From Ovis canadensis (lineage: Eukaryota > Chordata > Mammalia > Artiodactyla > Bovidae), in assembly GCF_042477335.2 (NCBI RefSeq), contig NC_091245.1:224129501-224193500 (forward strand): a stretch of DNA of 64,000 nt, in the 5' to 3' direction. The stretch's first letter is position 1. Each line of letters starts with the position of its first letter. Below are positions 11,988-22,182 of the stretch, piece by piece. The notes beneath the pieces are model-generated. The model was given only the letters and a program-made list of their open reading frames with translations, ran no database searches and was not told the origin of the DNA. The translations under genes were made by a program, and so were the position numbers.

Positions 11988-13355
11988 AGACATCATGAGT
12001 TGAACAAATTGAAGGAATTATTGTTTGAAGAGATAACAACATATATTTTTCCAGGTTGGTGTAAAGATATTGGGTCTCAAAATGAATTCAAGCAAAAAAT
12101 AAATAAGTTTTCAATAGAAATCTCTATCAATAGGTACCATGTTTTCATCACTAGGATATCATTTTTTTCTTTCAATCGAATGTAATAATGACATGGTGAC
12201 GTTATGTCTAGACTTAAGCTTTTAACCCTACTTCTGCTCAGGGGGTTCTGATATGTTTCAAAAGCAATCAGTCACATGCCAGAAGCTGCCTGGATGATTA
12301 CCTCTGGGATTTTTTGAAAAATTTTAATCATTTGATATGAATATAATTGCAATAAAATGCTCTCATCATTGCACCAGGTAGGATTAGAGTATCTAATGCC
12401 TATTATATTTACTAATCTATAAAACCTACTTAAGAAAATGGTCTTTTTTATTGTGATTGTCAAAGAGTTTAACCATCAAATATATATTTTCAATCTTTAA
12501 ATTCTTCTACTCTGAAAATTTACTGGAGACAGCTTCACATCCTCGAAAGTGTTTATATCCTGAAAAATAAGATATTAAACCTGTTTCATCATTTAAAGAA
12601 TAGTCAAGATTTTGCTAACTTTTTAAAGCCAATGCATTGTCCATAAAGTATTTCTTATTAATCTGTGCTTACATTTTTAGCAATATGATTTAAAATAAAT
12701 TTTAAAGCTTATGTTATTATGTTATCAATACTCCAGAAACTCACTAAAGTTGAATCAAATTCATATATTCAGCACAAAGGAAGATCATCTATAATGTAAT
12801 GCAATTGCTCTGTATAGCAAGGAAAATTAGATAATCAACTGGAATTGTAAATAAATCTCCACTTATTTCATATATAAATTAGATTGTTGAATGTAAGTTG
12901 TTATCAAATTGTGCAACATACGGTTTGGATTTGTTTTTTGCTGGCTTAACGGGTCAGTGGAAAGGGGAGAAGAAAAAGAAGAAACGAAAAATAAGGATTG
13001 TTATCCTAGATTGAGGATTATTAAATTTAATCTTTAGTAAAGTGTTTGGGGTTATTTTATATTATTGAAGTAAAAACATAAGACAGATTTTGATCTGGGC
13101 CACCAGCCACAATGAGTTATTAAGTGGTGGTCTCATAGTACAGGACTGTGTATAAATTTATTCATCCTTCTTAATGAATGAAATAGATGTTGGGAGTTCT
13201 CTGGAAGTTCAAATTTATCTAACTGAGTCATTCATCAGATTGTGATAATAAAACTGGTGCAATAAATTATACTATTTGAGCAACCATAGGCTATGTTTTG
13301 TGTGGTTTCAGAGTTTTAGCTGGGTATCATTCTGCTAAATCATATATTTAAAATT
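11988..13355. other. AT-rich stretch, no gene seen
   Basis: No recognisable coding frame or repeat family. Confidence 0.5.
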
Positions 13356-13365
13356 GGCATCAGAT

Positions 13366-13552
13366 CAGAATCTACCTGCAATCCATTAGACCTGAGATCA
13401 ATTCTTGGGTAGGGAAGATACCTGGAGAAGGGAATGGTAACCCACTCCAGTACCCTTGCCTGGAAAATTGCATGGACAGAGGAGCCTGGCGGGATACAGT
13501 CCATGGGGTCACAAAGAATCAGACACAACTGAGCGAACAAGCACACTTTGAT
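13366..13552 (+). mobile_element. Bov-tA SINE, diverged head
   Basis: Head remnant (aatctacctgcaatcc), then Bov-A body (ctggagaagggaatggtaac) and tail (catggggtcacaaagaatca, actgagcgaac). Confidence 0.85.
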
Positions 13553-13779
13553 GACAGAGGACATGAAATGCCATGAATTTCTAAACTCTCTTATATTTAA
13601 AATTCTCACTTTGCTAAAATTATTGATAAGAAAAATCTCTTAGTAGTCTTAATAGGTAATCTTAAGTTCAGTCTCAAAGTGGATCTTTATTTTAATTTCT
13701 CAAATGTTTCCTACTAAATGTAAGCAGTATTCCATTATAGGGTATATCAGATCCTATGCTCTGTTATGTTTGTTTTGTT

Positions 13780-14092
13780 TGCTCTGCTAGTCATGTCTGA
13801 CTCTTTGCAACCCCATGGACAGTAGCCCACCAGGCTCCTCTGTCCATTGGGCTCTCCAGGCAATACTAGGGTGGCTTGTCATGCCTTCTGGCAGGGCTTC
13901 TTCCCAACTCAGGGATTAAACCCAGGTCTCCAGCATTGCAAGAGGATTCTTTACCATCTGAGTCACCAGGGAAATCCAGAATACTGGAGTGGGTAGCCAA
14001 TCCTGGGGGGTCTTCCCGACCCAGGTATCCAAATGGGGCCTCCTGCTTTGCAGGTGGATTCTTTGCCAGCTGAACTACTAGGGAAGCCCCTC
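13780..14092 (-). mobile_element. two adjoining Bov-tA copies
   Basis: A complete reverse-complement Bov-tA occupies about 13780-13977 (tail, body, head ending gagtcaccagggaaatcc). It is followed directly by a second copy that begins inside the Bov-A body (gaatactggagtgggtagcc) and ends with the head at ctactagggaagcccc. This is tandem insertion or insertion of one SINE into the end of another. Confidence 0.85.
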
Positions 14093-14255
14093 AGGTCCTA
14101 TAATCACCTACTATTAGTTGGAAATCTATGAAAGGGAGATATAGAAGCATGAGATAATCTGCAATAACTTTGATCTTTGTTGTGTTGTCAAAGCCTCTAA
14201 TAATATTGCTTAAACTATCTTCACTTATGTGTGACTTAGGAGCTATAAATGTCAA

Positions 14256-14616
14256 TCAGTTCAGTTCAGTTCAGTTGCTCAGTTATGTTCTGCTCTTTGC
14301 GACCCTATGAATTGTGGCATTCCAGGCCTCCCTATCCATCACTAACTCCCGGAGTTTACCCAAATTCATGTCCATCAAGTCTGCAATGCAATCCAGCCAT
14401 CTCATCCTCTGTCATCCCCTTCTCCTCCTGCCCCCAATCCCTTCCAGCATCAGGATCTTTTCCAATGAGTCAACTCTTCACATGAGGTGGCCAAAGTATT
14501 GGAGTTTCAGCTTCATCATCAGTCCTTCCAATGTACACCCAGGCCTGATCTCCTTTAAGATGGACTGGTTGGATCTGCTTGCAATCCAAGGGACTCTCAA
14601 GAGTCTTCTGCAATAC
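14256..14616 (-). mobile_element. BovB 3' end fragment
   Basis: Reverse complement of the last ~360 bp of BovB, starting at cagttcagttcagttcagtt and ending in the block encoding the [11 protein letters not shown] region. Immediately followed by a minus-strand Bov-tA. Confidence 0.9.
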
Positions 14617-14618
14617 AT

Positions 14619-14846
14619 GAAGTGAAGTGAAGCGAAGTCGCTCAGTCATGTCCGACTCTTTGCAACCCCATGGACTGTAGCCTACCAGGTCCCACCATCC
14701 AAGGGGTTTTCCAGGCAAGAATACTGGAGTTGGTTGCCATTTCCTTCTTCAGGAGATCTTCCCGACCCAGGGATTGAACCCGGGTCTCCCACATGGTAGG
14801 CATTGTAGGCAGATGCTTTACTGTCTGAGCCACCAGGGAAGATAAT
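14619..14846 (-). mobile_element. Bov-tA SINE, well preserved
   Basis: Begins with a gaagtgaagtgaagcgaag-type tail, then cgctcagtcatgtccgactc, the Bov-A body, and a tRNA-like head with gggattgaacccgggtctcc (B box on the minus strand) and gagccaccagggaag at the end. Confidence 0.92.
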
Positions 14847-14907
14847 AACATATGTTAAAATCATTTTGTCCATTTTGTACTAACTAAGTTTTATATTCTT
14901 ATTTGCC

Positions 14908-15131
14908 TGTGTGCATGTTAAGTCGCTTCAGTTGTATCCGACTCTTTGTGACAGGTGGACTGTAGCTTGCCAGGCTCCTCAGTCTATGGGGACTCTCCAG
15001 ACAAGAATACTGGAGTGGGTTGCAATGCTCTCCTTCAGGTGATCCTCCTGACCCAAGAATCAAACCTGCATCTCTTATGTCCCCTGTATTGGCAGGCAGG
15101 TTCTTTATCACTAGAGCCATCTGGTAAGTCC
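14908..15131 (-). mobile_element. Bov-tA SINE
   Basis: Tail (gcatgttaagtcgcttcagt), body (gactctccagacaagaatac) and head ending at agagccatctggtaagtcc. Moderately diverged. Confidence 0.88.
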
Positions 15132-16690
15132 ATCCTATTTATTAATCATCAATCACTCCAGAATCACATAGCATGATTTTATTGAAAATAGACATACAAT
15201 TCAGAAAAATATCAAATAAATCACCACACTCATCAAGAGTAAGATAGGTAATGCATACTTTTCTATTCCATCTTTTACAAATTTATAACTTTAAATATCA
15301 CTGGAATAGTGCATATCACACTTGAATTTATAGAATATTCAGAGTTATGTTTCTGAATTCTTAAGAGTTGGTGAGAAGGGTATATGAAACTTTTTATTTT
15401 TGTGCTTTTTAACTCATTATTTATTAAATGCTTTACCATGTTTAAGTTGTCTTCTTATATTTTCCTTTGATCTAAGCTTTCTCATTGATACAGTGAAAGG
15501 TGCTCTCAAGCATCAGTTCAGATAATTTGAGAACAGTCAAGTAAGTGTACAGCCAGAAAAGTCAGAGTATGTGAAACAACAGAAAAGAAATTGGGGTGAA
15601 TTTCACATCCCAGTGGATAGATACCTAATGCCCTACTAGGATCAAAGGGAAAAAATAATCAGTTAAACTTTCATGCAGCTTTGTAAATTCTGATAGAAAG
15701 TTATTATATTCTTCATAAAAATATTTATCCAAAATTTAAGGAAAAACTTATCTGAACTCTTCATTTTAAGGTAAACTGCAAATACATCTTTGGTATTTCT
15801 TGAAAATCAGCAAATGATCACAACTGGCACTTGTATTAAGCACTAGCTATGGTTGATGTATGTGATAATTACAGCGCTTTGCTGGAAAATCTAATAAATC
15901 CTAGAATTGTTGTTTTCAAAAATTTATTTTTATGGAAATTAGAGCCTGAATATGTCATTTATTACAGCAAGAGAACTATACAAGTTTTTCTGACAGACTC
16001 AATCAAAAATTGTGTCAACTCATGAAAAGTAATTGTTTCTGAAAACTGGCATAAAATGCTTTATTTTCTAAAACTGAGTGCCTTAGTATTACAATGTAGC
16101 AAACATAATTTTCACAACAAAATGAATTTAATAAGATTCAGATACCTGTTTTGACCTAGAATTCAAGAAAATAAGTAAATATAGAAACACTTCAAAATAT
16201 ATCTGACATATTTTCAAAACATGATTCACTTACAGTTAATTATTCTTGAAATAAGATATTTTATTCAGGTCAAATGCTTTATTGTTTTTTTTTCTCCATA
16301 TCTAAATTCTTTGTGATTAAAAAAAAATAGTGTGTAGATTATTTAAAGCTGTATAAAAGATTATTCAAGGTAAATTATTTTAGAGAGTTAATGAGTTGCA
16401 CATTTGGTCTCAACAAAGTTGAAATTGTGTAGCTAACTTTTTATTAATTCAGTTGAGTCAGTTTTTTTGTCAAAATGATAATGTAAGCTCAACTAAGGTC
16501 AAATTTTCAACTTTAATAACAGAATATATGCAAATAATATAAGTACATTTTTTTACATTTTTTACATATCCAATAGAGTTTGCACTTCTTAGCTATCAAT
16601 CCTTCCTGGAATGTTTTTAATATATTTCTTAAATTTTAATTAATACATGTATAAAATTGAAAGGAAGAAGCTTTTATTCTTTCTTAATTT
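15132..16690. other. AT-rich stretch, no gene seen
   Basis: Unique-looking AT-rich DNA with no recognisable repeat or frame of interest. Confidence 0.5.
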
Positions 16691-17580
16691 TTTGAGGTAT
16701 CATAGACAAATAACGTTATATTAGTTTTATGTTTATAACATGATAATTCTATATTGAACATATTTCAGAAGTTTTCTAAATGTTGGCTTTTTTCACTTAG
16801 TAATATGCATTTGGGCTTTTGTAGTTAGTCAGATGGTTCTGCCTGCAATGTGGATTGGGAAGATCCCTTGGAAAAGGGAATGGCATAAGTCCAAGGACAG
16901 AGGAGTTTGTTGGGCTACAGTCCATGGGGTCACAAAGAGTCACACATGACTGAATGACTAACATACACACATACACATAGACACACAATATGCATTTAAG
17001 GTAGCTTCATGTCTTTATATGATTTGGTTTGGCTCATTTATTTTTGTACTGAATAGTATTCCATTTTGTGAATGTGTCACACTTTATCCATTCACTTACT
17101 GAAAGACACCTTGTTTGCTTCCAAGTTTTGGCAATTATGAACAAAGTTGCAATAAGAAACCACGTACAGATTTATGTGAAGACAGAAGTATTCAGCTCCT
17201 TTGAGTGAATACCAAGGTTTACATATGTATGGTTATATGGTAAGTTCTGTGTAAAACCACCAAACTGTCATCTAAAGTGTCTATACAAGTTTGCCTTCCT
17301 ACCACTTTACCCCCTGCACTTGGTATTGTCAGTGTTCTGGATTTTGGCCACTATAACAAGTTTTGTAGTAGTGTATCATTGTTGCTCTAATTAGCATTTA
17401 CCTAAAGACATATGTGAAACATCTTTTCTCTGTTTCTTTGCTATCTGTCTATATTCTTTTGTAAATTGTCTGTTAAGGCATTTGGCCCATTTTTATCAGC
17501 TTTTTTTTTTTAAAATTGTTCAGTTCAAAGATATTTTGTATATTTGAAATAATTATTTATCAGATTTATCTTTCTTATTG
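16691..17580 (-). mobile_element. old L1 3' end, minus strand
   Basis: Reverse complement of old L1 3' sequence: ttttgaggtatcatagacaa near 16690, gaatagtattccattttgtg near 17052, ttatccattcacttactg near 17084. Heavily diverged. Split by a Bov-tA at 16813-16986. Confidence 0.75.
16813..16986 (+). mobile_element. Bov-tA SINE with 11-bp duplication
   Basis: Internally shortened SINE ending in a cacatacacaca tail. It is flanked by exact aatatgcattt repeats at 16802-16812 and 16987-16997, which are the target-site duplication in the host L1. Confidence 0.9.
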
Positions 17581-17589
17581 GTACATAAT

Positions 17590-18280
17590 TGGCATAAAGC
17601 ATTTAACATGCATAGTGTGTTAATTTGATAAATTTGTATATTGCAGTTTGATTACTAATGTAACTAACACCTCTGCTGCTGCTACTGCTACTGCTGCTAA
17701 GTCTCTTCAGTCGTGTCTGACTCTGTGCAACCCCATAGACAGCAGCCCACCAGGCTCCCCCGTCCCTGGGATTCTCTAGGTAAGAACACTGGAGTGGGTT
17801 GCCATTCCTTCTGCAATGCATAAAAGTCGAAAGTGAAAGTGAAGTCACTCAGTCCTGTCCGACACTTCGCAACCCCATAGACTGCAACCTACCAGGCTCC
17901 TCTGCCCATGGGATTTTCCAGGCAAGAGTACTGCAGTGGGGTGCCACACCTCTAGCACATCACACAATTATCATTTTTGGTGTGTATATGATAAAAACCA
18001 GATCCACTGTCTAGCAGCTTTGAAGATTGTAATTCGATATTGTTGACTATAATTTCTATGCTCTGTGTTACATTGCTGAAACTTTTTTATGTACTGGTTA
18101 TGAGTTTGTACCCCATAGCAACATCTCCCTGATTTTCCCAGACGCCAGCACTGGTAACCGCCATTCTACATTCTCCTTCCTTAAGTTCAGATTTTAAAGG
18201 TTACATATGTAACTAATATATAGTATGTCTTTTTCTATATGATTTGTATCACTTAGCATAATGCCCTCAAGTCCATCCAT
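17590..18280 (-). mobile_element. old L1 3' end, minus strand
   Basis: Reverse complement of L1 3' UTR sequence (gtgttaatttgataaatttg near 17618, cttagcataatgccctcaag near 18252). Interrupted by a Bov-A2 and, at 18281, by a BovB. The L1 sequence resumes at 20409 (aaatagcaagatttcc), so the break is due to the BovB insertion. Confidence 0.75.
17675..17945 (-). mobile_element. Bov-A2 dimeric SINE, 8-bp duplication
   Basis: Minus-strand Bov-A2: a CTG-rich tail (ctgctgctactgctactgct), monomer 1 (gtctcttcagtcgtgtctga), the linker gaaagtgaaagtgaagtcac, then monomer 2 to about 17945. acacctct at 17667-17674 and 17946-17953 is the target-site duplication. Confidence 0.92.
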
Positions 18281-20399
18281 CAGGTCAGTTAAGTTCAGTC
18301 GCTCAGTCGTGTCTGATTCATTGCGACCCCATGAATTGCAGCACACCAGGCCTCCCTGTGCATCACCATCTCCCAGAGTTCACTCAAACTCACGGCCATT
18401 GGGTCAGTGATGCCATCCAGCCATTCATTCTCTGTCATCCTCTTCTCCTCCTGCCCACAATCCCTCCCAGCATCAGAGTCTTTTCCAATGAGTCAACTCT
18501 TCACATCAGGTGGCCAAAGTACTGGAGTTTCAGCTTTAGCATCATTCCTCCCAAAGAAATCCCAGGGTTGATCTCCTTTAAAATGGACTGGTTGGATCTC
18601 CTTGCAGTCCAAGGGACTCTCAAGAGTCTTCTCCAACACCACAGTTCAAAAGCATCAATTCTTCAGCACTCAGCCTTCTTCACAGTCCAACTCTCACATC
18701 CATACATGACCACAAGAAAAACCATAGCCTTGACTAGATGGACCTTAGTCGGCAAAGTAATGTCTCTGCTTTTGAATATACTGTCTAGGTTGGTCATAAC
18801 TTTTCTTCCAAGGAGTAAGCATCTTTTAATTTCATGGCTGCAGTCACCATCTGCAGTAATTTTGGAGCCCCCCAAATTAAACTCTGACACTGTTTCCACT
18901 ATTTCCCCATCTATTTCCCATGAAGTGATGGGACCAGATACCATGATCTTCGTTTTCTGAATGTTGAGCTTTAAGCCAACTTTTTCACTCTCCTCTTTCA
19001 CTTTCAGCAAGAGGCTCTTTAGCTCCTCTTCACTTTCTGCCATAAGGGTGGTGTCATCCGCATATCTGAGGTTATTGGTATTTCTCCTGGCAATCTTGAT
19101 TCGAGCTTGTGTTTCTTCCAGTCCAGCGTTTCTCATGATGTACTCTGCATATAAGTTAAATAAGCAGGGTGACAACAGACAGCCTTCACATACTCCTTTT
19201 CCTATTTGGAACCAGTACGTCGTTCCATGTCCAGTTCTAACTGTTGCTTCCTGACCTGCATATAGGTTTCTCAAGAGGCAGGTCAGGTGGTCTGGTATTT
19301 CCATCTCTCTCAAAATTTTCCAGAGTTTATTGTGATCCACACAGTCAAAGGCTTTGGCATAGTCAATAAAGCAGAAATATATGTTTTTCTGGAACTCTCT
19401 TGCTTTTTTGATGATCCAGCAGATGTTGGCAATTTGATCTCTGGTTCCTCTACCTTTTTTGCAACCAGCTTGAACATCAGGAAGTTCATGGTTCACGTAT
19501 TGTTGAAGCCTGGCTTGGAGAATTTTAAGCATTACTTTACTAGCATGTGAGATGAGTGCAATTGTGCGGTAGTTTGAGCATTCTTTTGCACTGCCTTTCT
19601 TTGGGATTAGAATGAAAACTGACCTTTTCCAGTCCTGTGGCCACTGCTGAGTTTTCCAAACTTACTGGCATATTGAGTGCAGCACTTTCACAGCATCATC
19701 TTCCAGAATTTGAAACAGCTCAACTGGAATTCCATCACCTCCACTAGCTTTGTTCGTAGTGATGCTTTCTAAGGCTCACTTGACTTCACATTCTAAGATG
19801 TCTTGCTCTAGATAAGTGATCACATCATCATGATTATCTGGGTCTTGAAGATCTTTTTTGTACAATTTTTCCATATATTCTTGCCAACTCTTGTTAATAT
19901 CTTCTGCTTCTGTTATGTCCAGACCATTTCTGTCCTTTATTGAGCCCATCTTTGCATGAAATATTCCCTTGGTATCTCTAATATTCTTGAAGAGATCTCT
20001 AGTCTTTCCCATTCCGTTTTATCCCTCTATTTCTTTGCATTGATCCTTGAAGAAGGCTTTCTTATCTCTTCTTGCTATTCTCTGGAACTCTGCATTCAGA
20101 TGCTTATATCTTTCCTTTTCTCTTTTTCTTTTCGCCTCTCTTCTTTTCACAGCTATTTGTAAGGCCTCCCCAGACAGCCATTTTGCTTTTTTGCATTTCT
20201 TTTCCATGGGGATGGTCTTCATCCCCGTCTCCTGTACAATTTCATGAACCTCACTCCATAGTTCATCAGGCACTTTATCTATCAGATCTAAGCCCTTAAA
20301 TCTATTTCTCACTTCCACTGTATAATCATAAGGAATTTGATTTAGGTCATACCTGAATGGTCTAGCGGTTTTCTCTACTTTCTTCAATTTGAGTCTGAA
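18281..20399 (-). mobile_element. BovB LINE, 5'-truncated, in L1
   Basis: A 2.1-kb minus-strand BovB starting, in sense, at the linker equivalent to about 22976 of the full-length copy and ending in the 3' tip (cagttaagttcagtcgctca). tccatccat at 18272-18280 and 20400-20408 is a 9-bp duplication of L1 target sequence, and L1 homology is continuous across it. This supports a simple insertion. Confidence 0.92.
18281..20399 (-). pseudogene. BovB linker-RT ORF, broken
   Basis: Minus-strand frames: 20408-20019 (linker, PFRYDLNQIPYDYTVEVRNR; its first few codons lie in the flank), 20012-19776 (MGKTRDLFKNIRDTKG on), then 19532-18663 with RT blocks [17 protein letters not shown], the [17 protein letters not shown] region and [15 protein letters not shown]. 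Stops near 20016 and 19776 and the loss of frame between 19776 and 19532 break it. The C-terminal HLMRRVD-type region follows past 18663 after another stop. The endonuclease domain is absent through 5' truncation. Confidence 0.88.
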
Positions 20400-20408
20400 T
20401 CCATCCAT

Positions 20409-21130
20409 ATCTTACTCCAAATAGCAAGATTTCCTTCTTCCTCACACTGAATAATAGTTAATTGTATATTGATATATATTAGTGTACATATATATGTATA
20501 TATATTTATACACTCACATAGTATGTGTATACACACAGGAATATATAAACAAGATGGTTTATTTCTGGGTCTCTATTCTGTTCTATTGGTGTATAGCTCC
20601 ATTTTTATGTCAGTATCATACCGTTTTAATTATTATGCTTTTGTAGTATTGCTTGAAATAAGAAAGTGCGATGCCTTCATCTTTGTTCTTTCTTGGGATT
20701 CCCTGGGCTCAGTGGAGTTTTTTATGACTGCACAAGTTTTGGGATTTTTTTTTTCTATTTTTCTAAAGAAAATAAAACTAGACTAATAACTCTCATGACT
20801 ATATATGCAAAAATTATCTACCAAATGTTAGCAAAATTATGTCAACAATTCATTAATAAGGTTGTACACCACAACCAACCTTCCTGGGATGCAAGAATGG
20901 TTCAACATAGGCAAATCAGTAAATGTGCTCCATCACATTAATAGAATAAAAGAAAAAAAATCATATGGTCATCTCAAAAGGTGCAGAGAAAGTATCTAAC
21001 AAAATGCAATATCCTTTCATGATAAAAACCCTTAACAAATCAGGCACAGAAAGAATATGATACAATGCTTTAAAGGCCATATATGATATATCCACAGCTA
21101 ACATAATTCTCAATAGTGGTAGAATGTCAA
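20409..21130 (-). mobile_element. old L1 continuation with inverted 5' part
   Basis: 20409-20465 continues the L1 target of the BovB. 20545-20770 is minus-strand mid-ORF2 (ggtttatttctgggtctcta, gccttcatctttgttctttc). From about 20775 to 21125 the homology flips to plus-strand RT-region L1 (caccacaaccaaccttcctg, gggatgcaagaatggttcaa, ggccatatatgatatatcca). This is a 5' inversion. An AT-rich simple tract at 20465-20540 and internal deletion obscure whether all pieces are one element. Confidence 0.6.
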
Positions 21131-21471
21131 AAATGATAGCAGCTCTAATAAGGCTTCTCATTTGTTTAGATTACAGTGTGTAGTGTTTTCATATTTACTC
21201 AGTTTCAAGTACATAATGCACTAATCGTTCAGCATTTAAGACCTGTTTTTCTCTGGAATTTTAATTAATTGTTAGCATCTTCAAGTAGTTTCAAAAACCA
21301 CTCTCTTCTCTATTGCTTATCACATAAGGTAAGAGAGGATCACATGCCAGATGTTTCTTATTCCAGCAAAAGTTCTTCCAGAGTTACGAATGTAGAAATA
21401 ATTTTTGATTTCCTTTCTTTGCCAGGTCAATTACTGTACTTTATTTTTATTGAACTGTTTTGACTTTGCTT

Positions 21472-21484
21472 ATGGGTGTATAAG
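21472..21484. repeat. 13-bp target-site duplication, left
   Basis: atgggtgtataag, repeated exactly at 25090-25102. It brackets the full-length BovB. Confidence 0.9.
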
Positions 21485-21516
21485 CACTCAGCGCAAGTGG
21501 CACTCAGGGCAGCCAA

Positions 21517-21820
21517 GAGGAGCTACCCCACATCCGAGGTCAGGGGCAGTGGCCAAGACTGCCAGCATGGGAATGGCCGAGAGGAGTCATCCTGTGTCCG
21601 AAATCAGAGGCCGTGGCCAGGAGGAGCCACCCCACGCCCGAGGCCGGGGCAGCGGCCAGGAAGATCGGTGGCTGCACTGGAGCAGGAGGGCCTAGAGGAG
21701 CTATCACACGTTGAAGGTCAGGAACGGTGGCAGTGAGGAGATACCCTTCATCCAAGGTGAGGAGCAGTGGCTGCGCTTTGCTGGAGCAGCCATGAAGAGA
21801 TACCCCACGCCAAAGGTAAG
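21517..21820 (+). promoter_or_regulatory. BovB 5' leader, reiterated GC-rich motif
   Basis: A degenerate unit of roughly 35-40 bp, of the form gaggagNNaccccacNYcc-aggtcaggggcagtggcc, starts at about 21517, 21581, 21621, 21695, 21735 and 21794. Its GC content contrasts strongly with the surroundings. It occupies the place of an internal promoter or leader; promoter activity is inferred, not shown. Confidence 0.6.
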
Positions 21821-22182
21821 AGAAACCCAAGTAAGACGGTAGGTGTTGCAAGAGGGCATCAGAGGGCAGACACACTGAAACCATACTCACAGAAAACTAG
21901 TCAATCTAATCACACTAGGACCACAGCCTTGTCTAACTCAATGAAGCCAAGCCATGCCTGGGGGGCAACGCAAGATGGGCGGGTCATGGTGGAAAAGTCT
22001 GATAGAATGTGGTCCACTGGAGAAGGGAATGGCAAACCACTTCAATATTCTTGCCTTGAGAACCCCATGAACAGTATGAAAAGGCAAAATAATAGGATAA
22101 TGAATGAGGAACTCACAGGTAAATAGGTGTCCAATATACTACTGGAGATCAGTGGAGAAATAACTCCAGAAAGAAAGAAGGG

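Noticed and set aside
13344..13604. atatttaaaatt at 13344-13355 and 13593-13604 as a target duplication around the SINE
   Set aside because: The second copy lies about 40 bp beyond the recognisable SINE tail and the motif is low-complexity, so chance is likely.
21517..21820. CRISPR-like or satellite array
   Set aside because: Units are degenerate and irregularly spaced and lie inside the BovB leader; this is a vertebrate genome.
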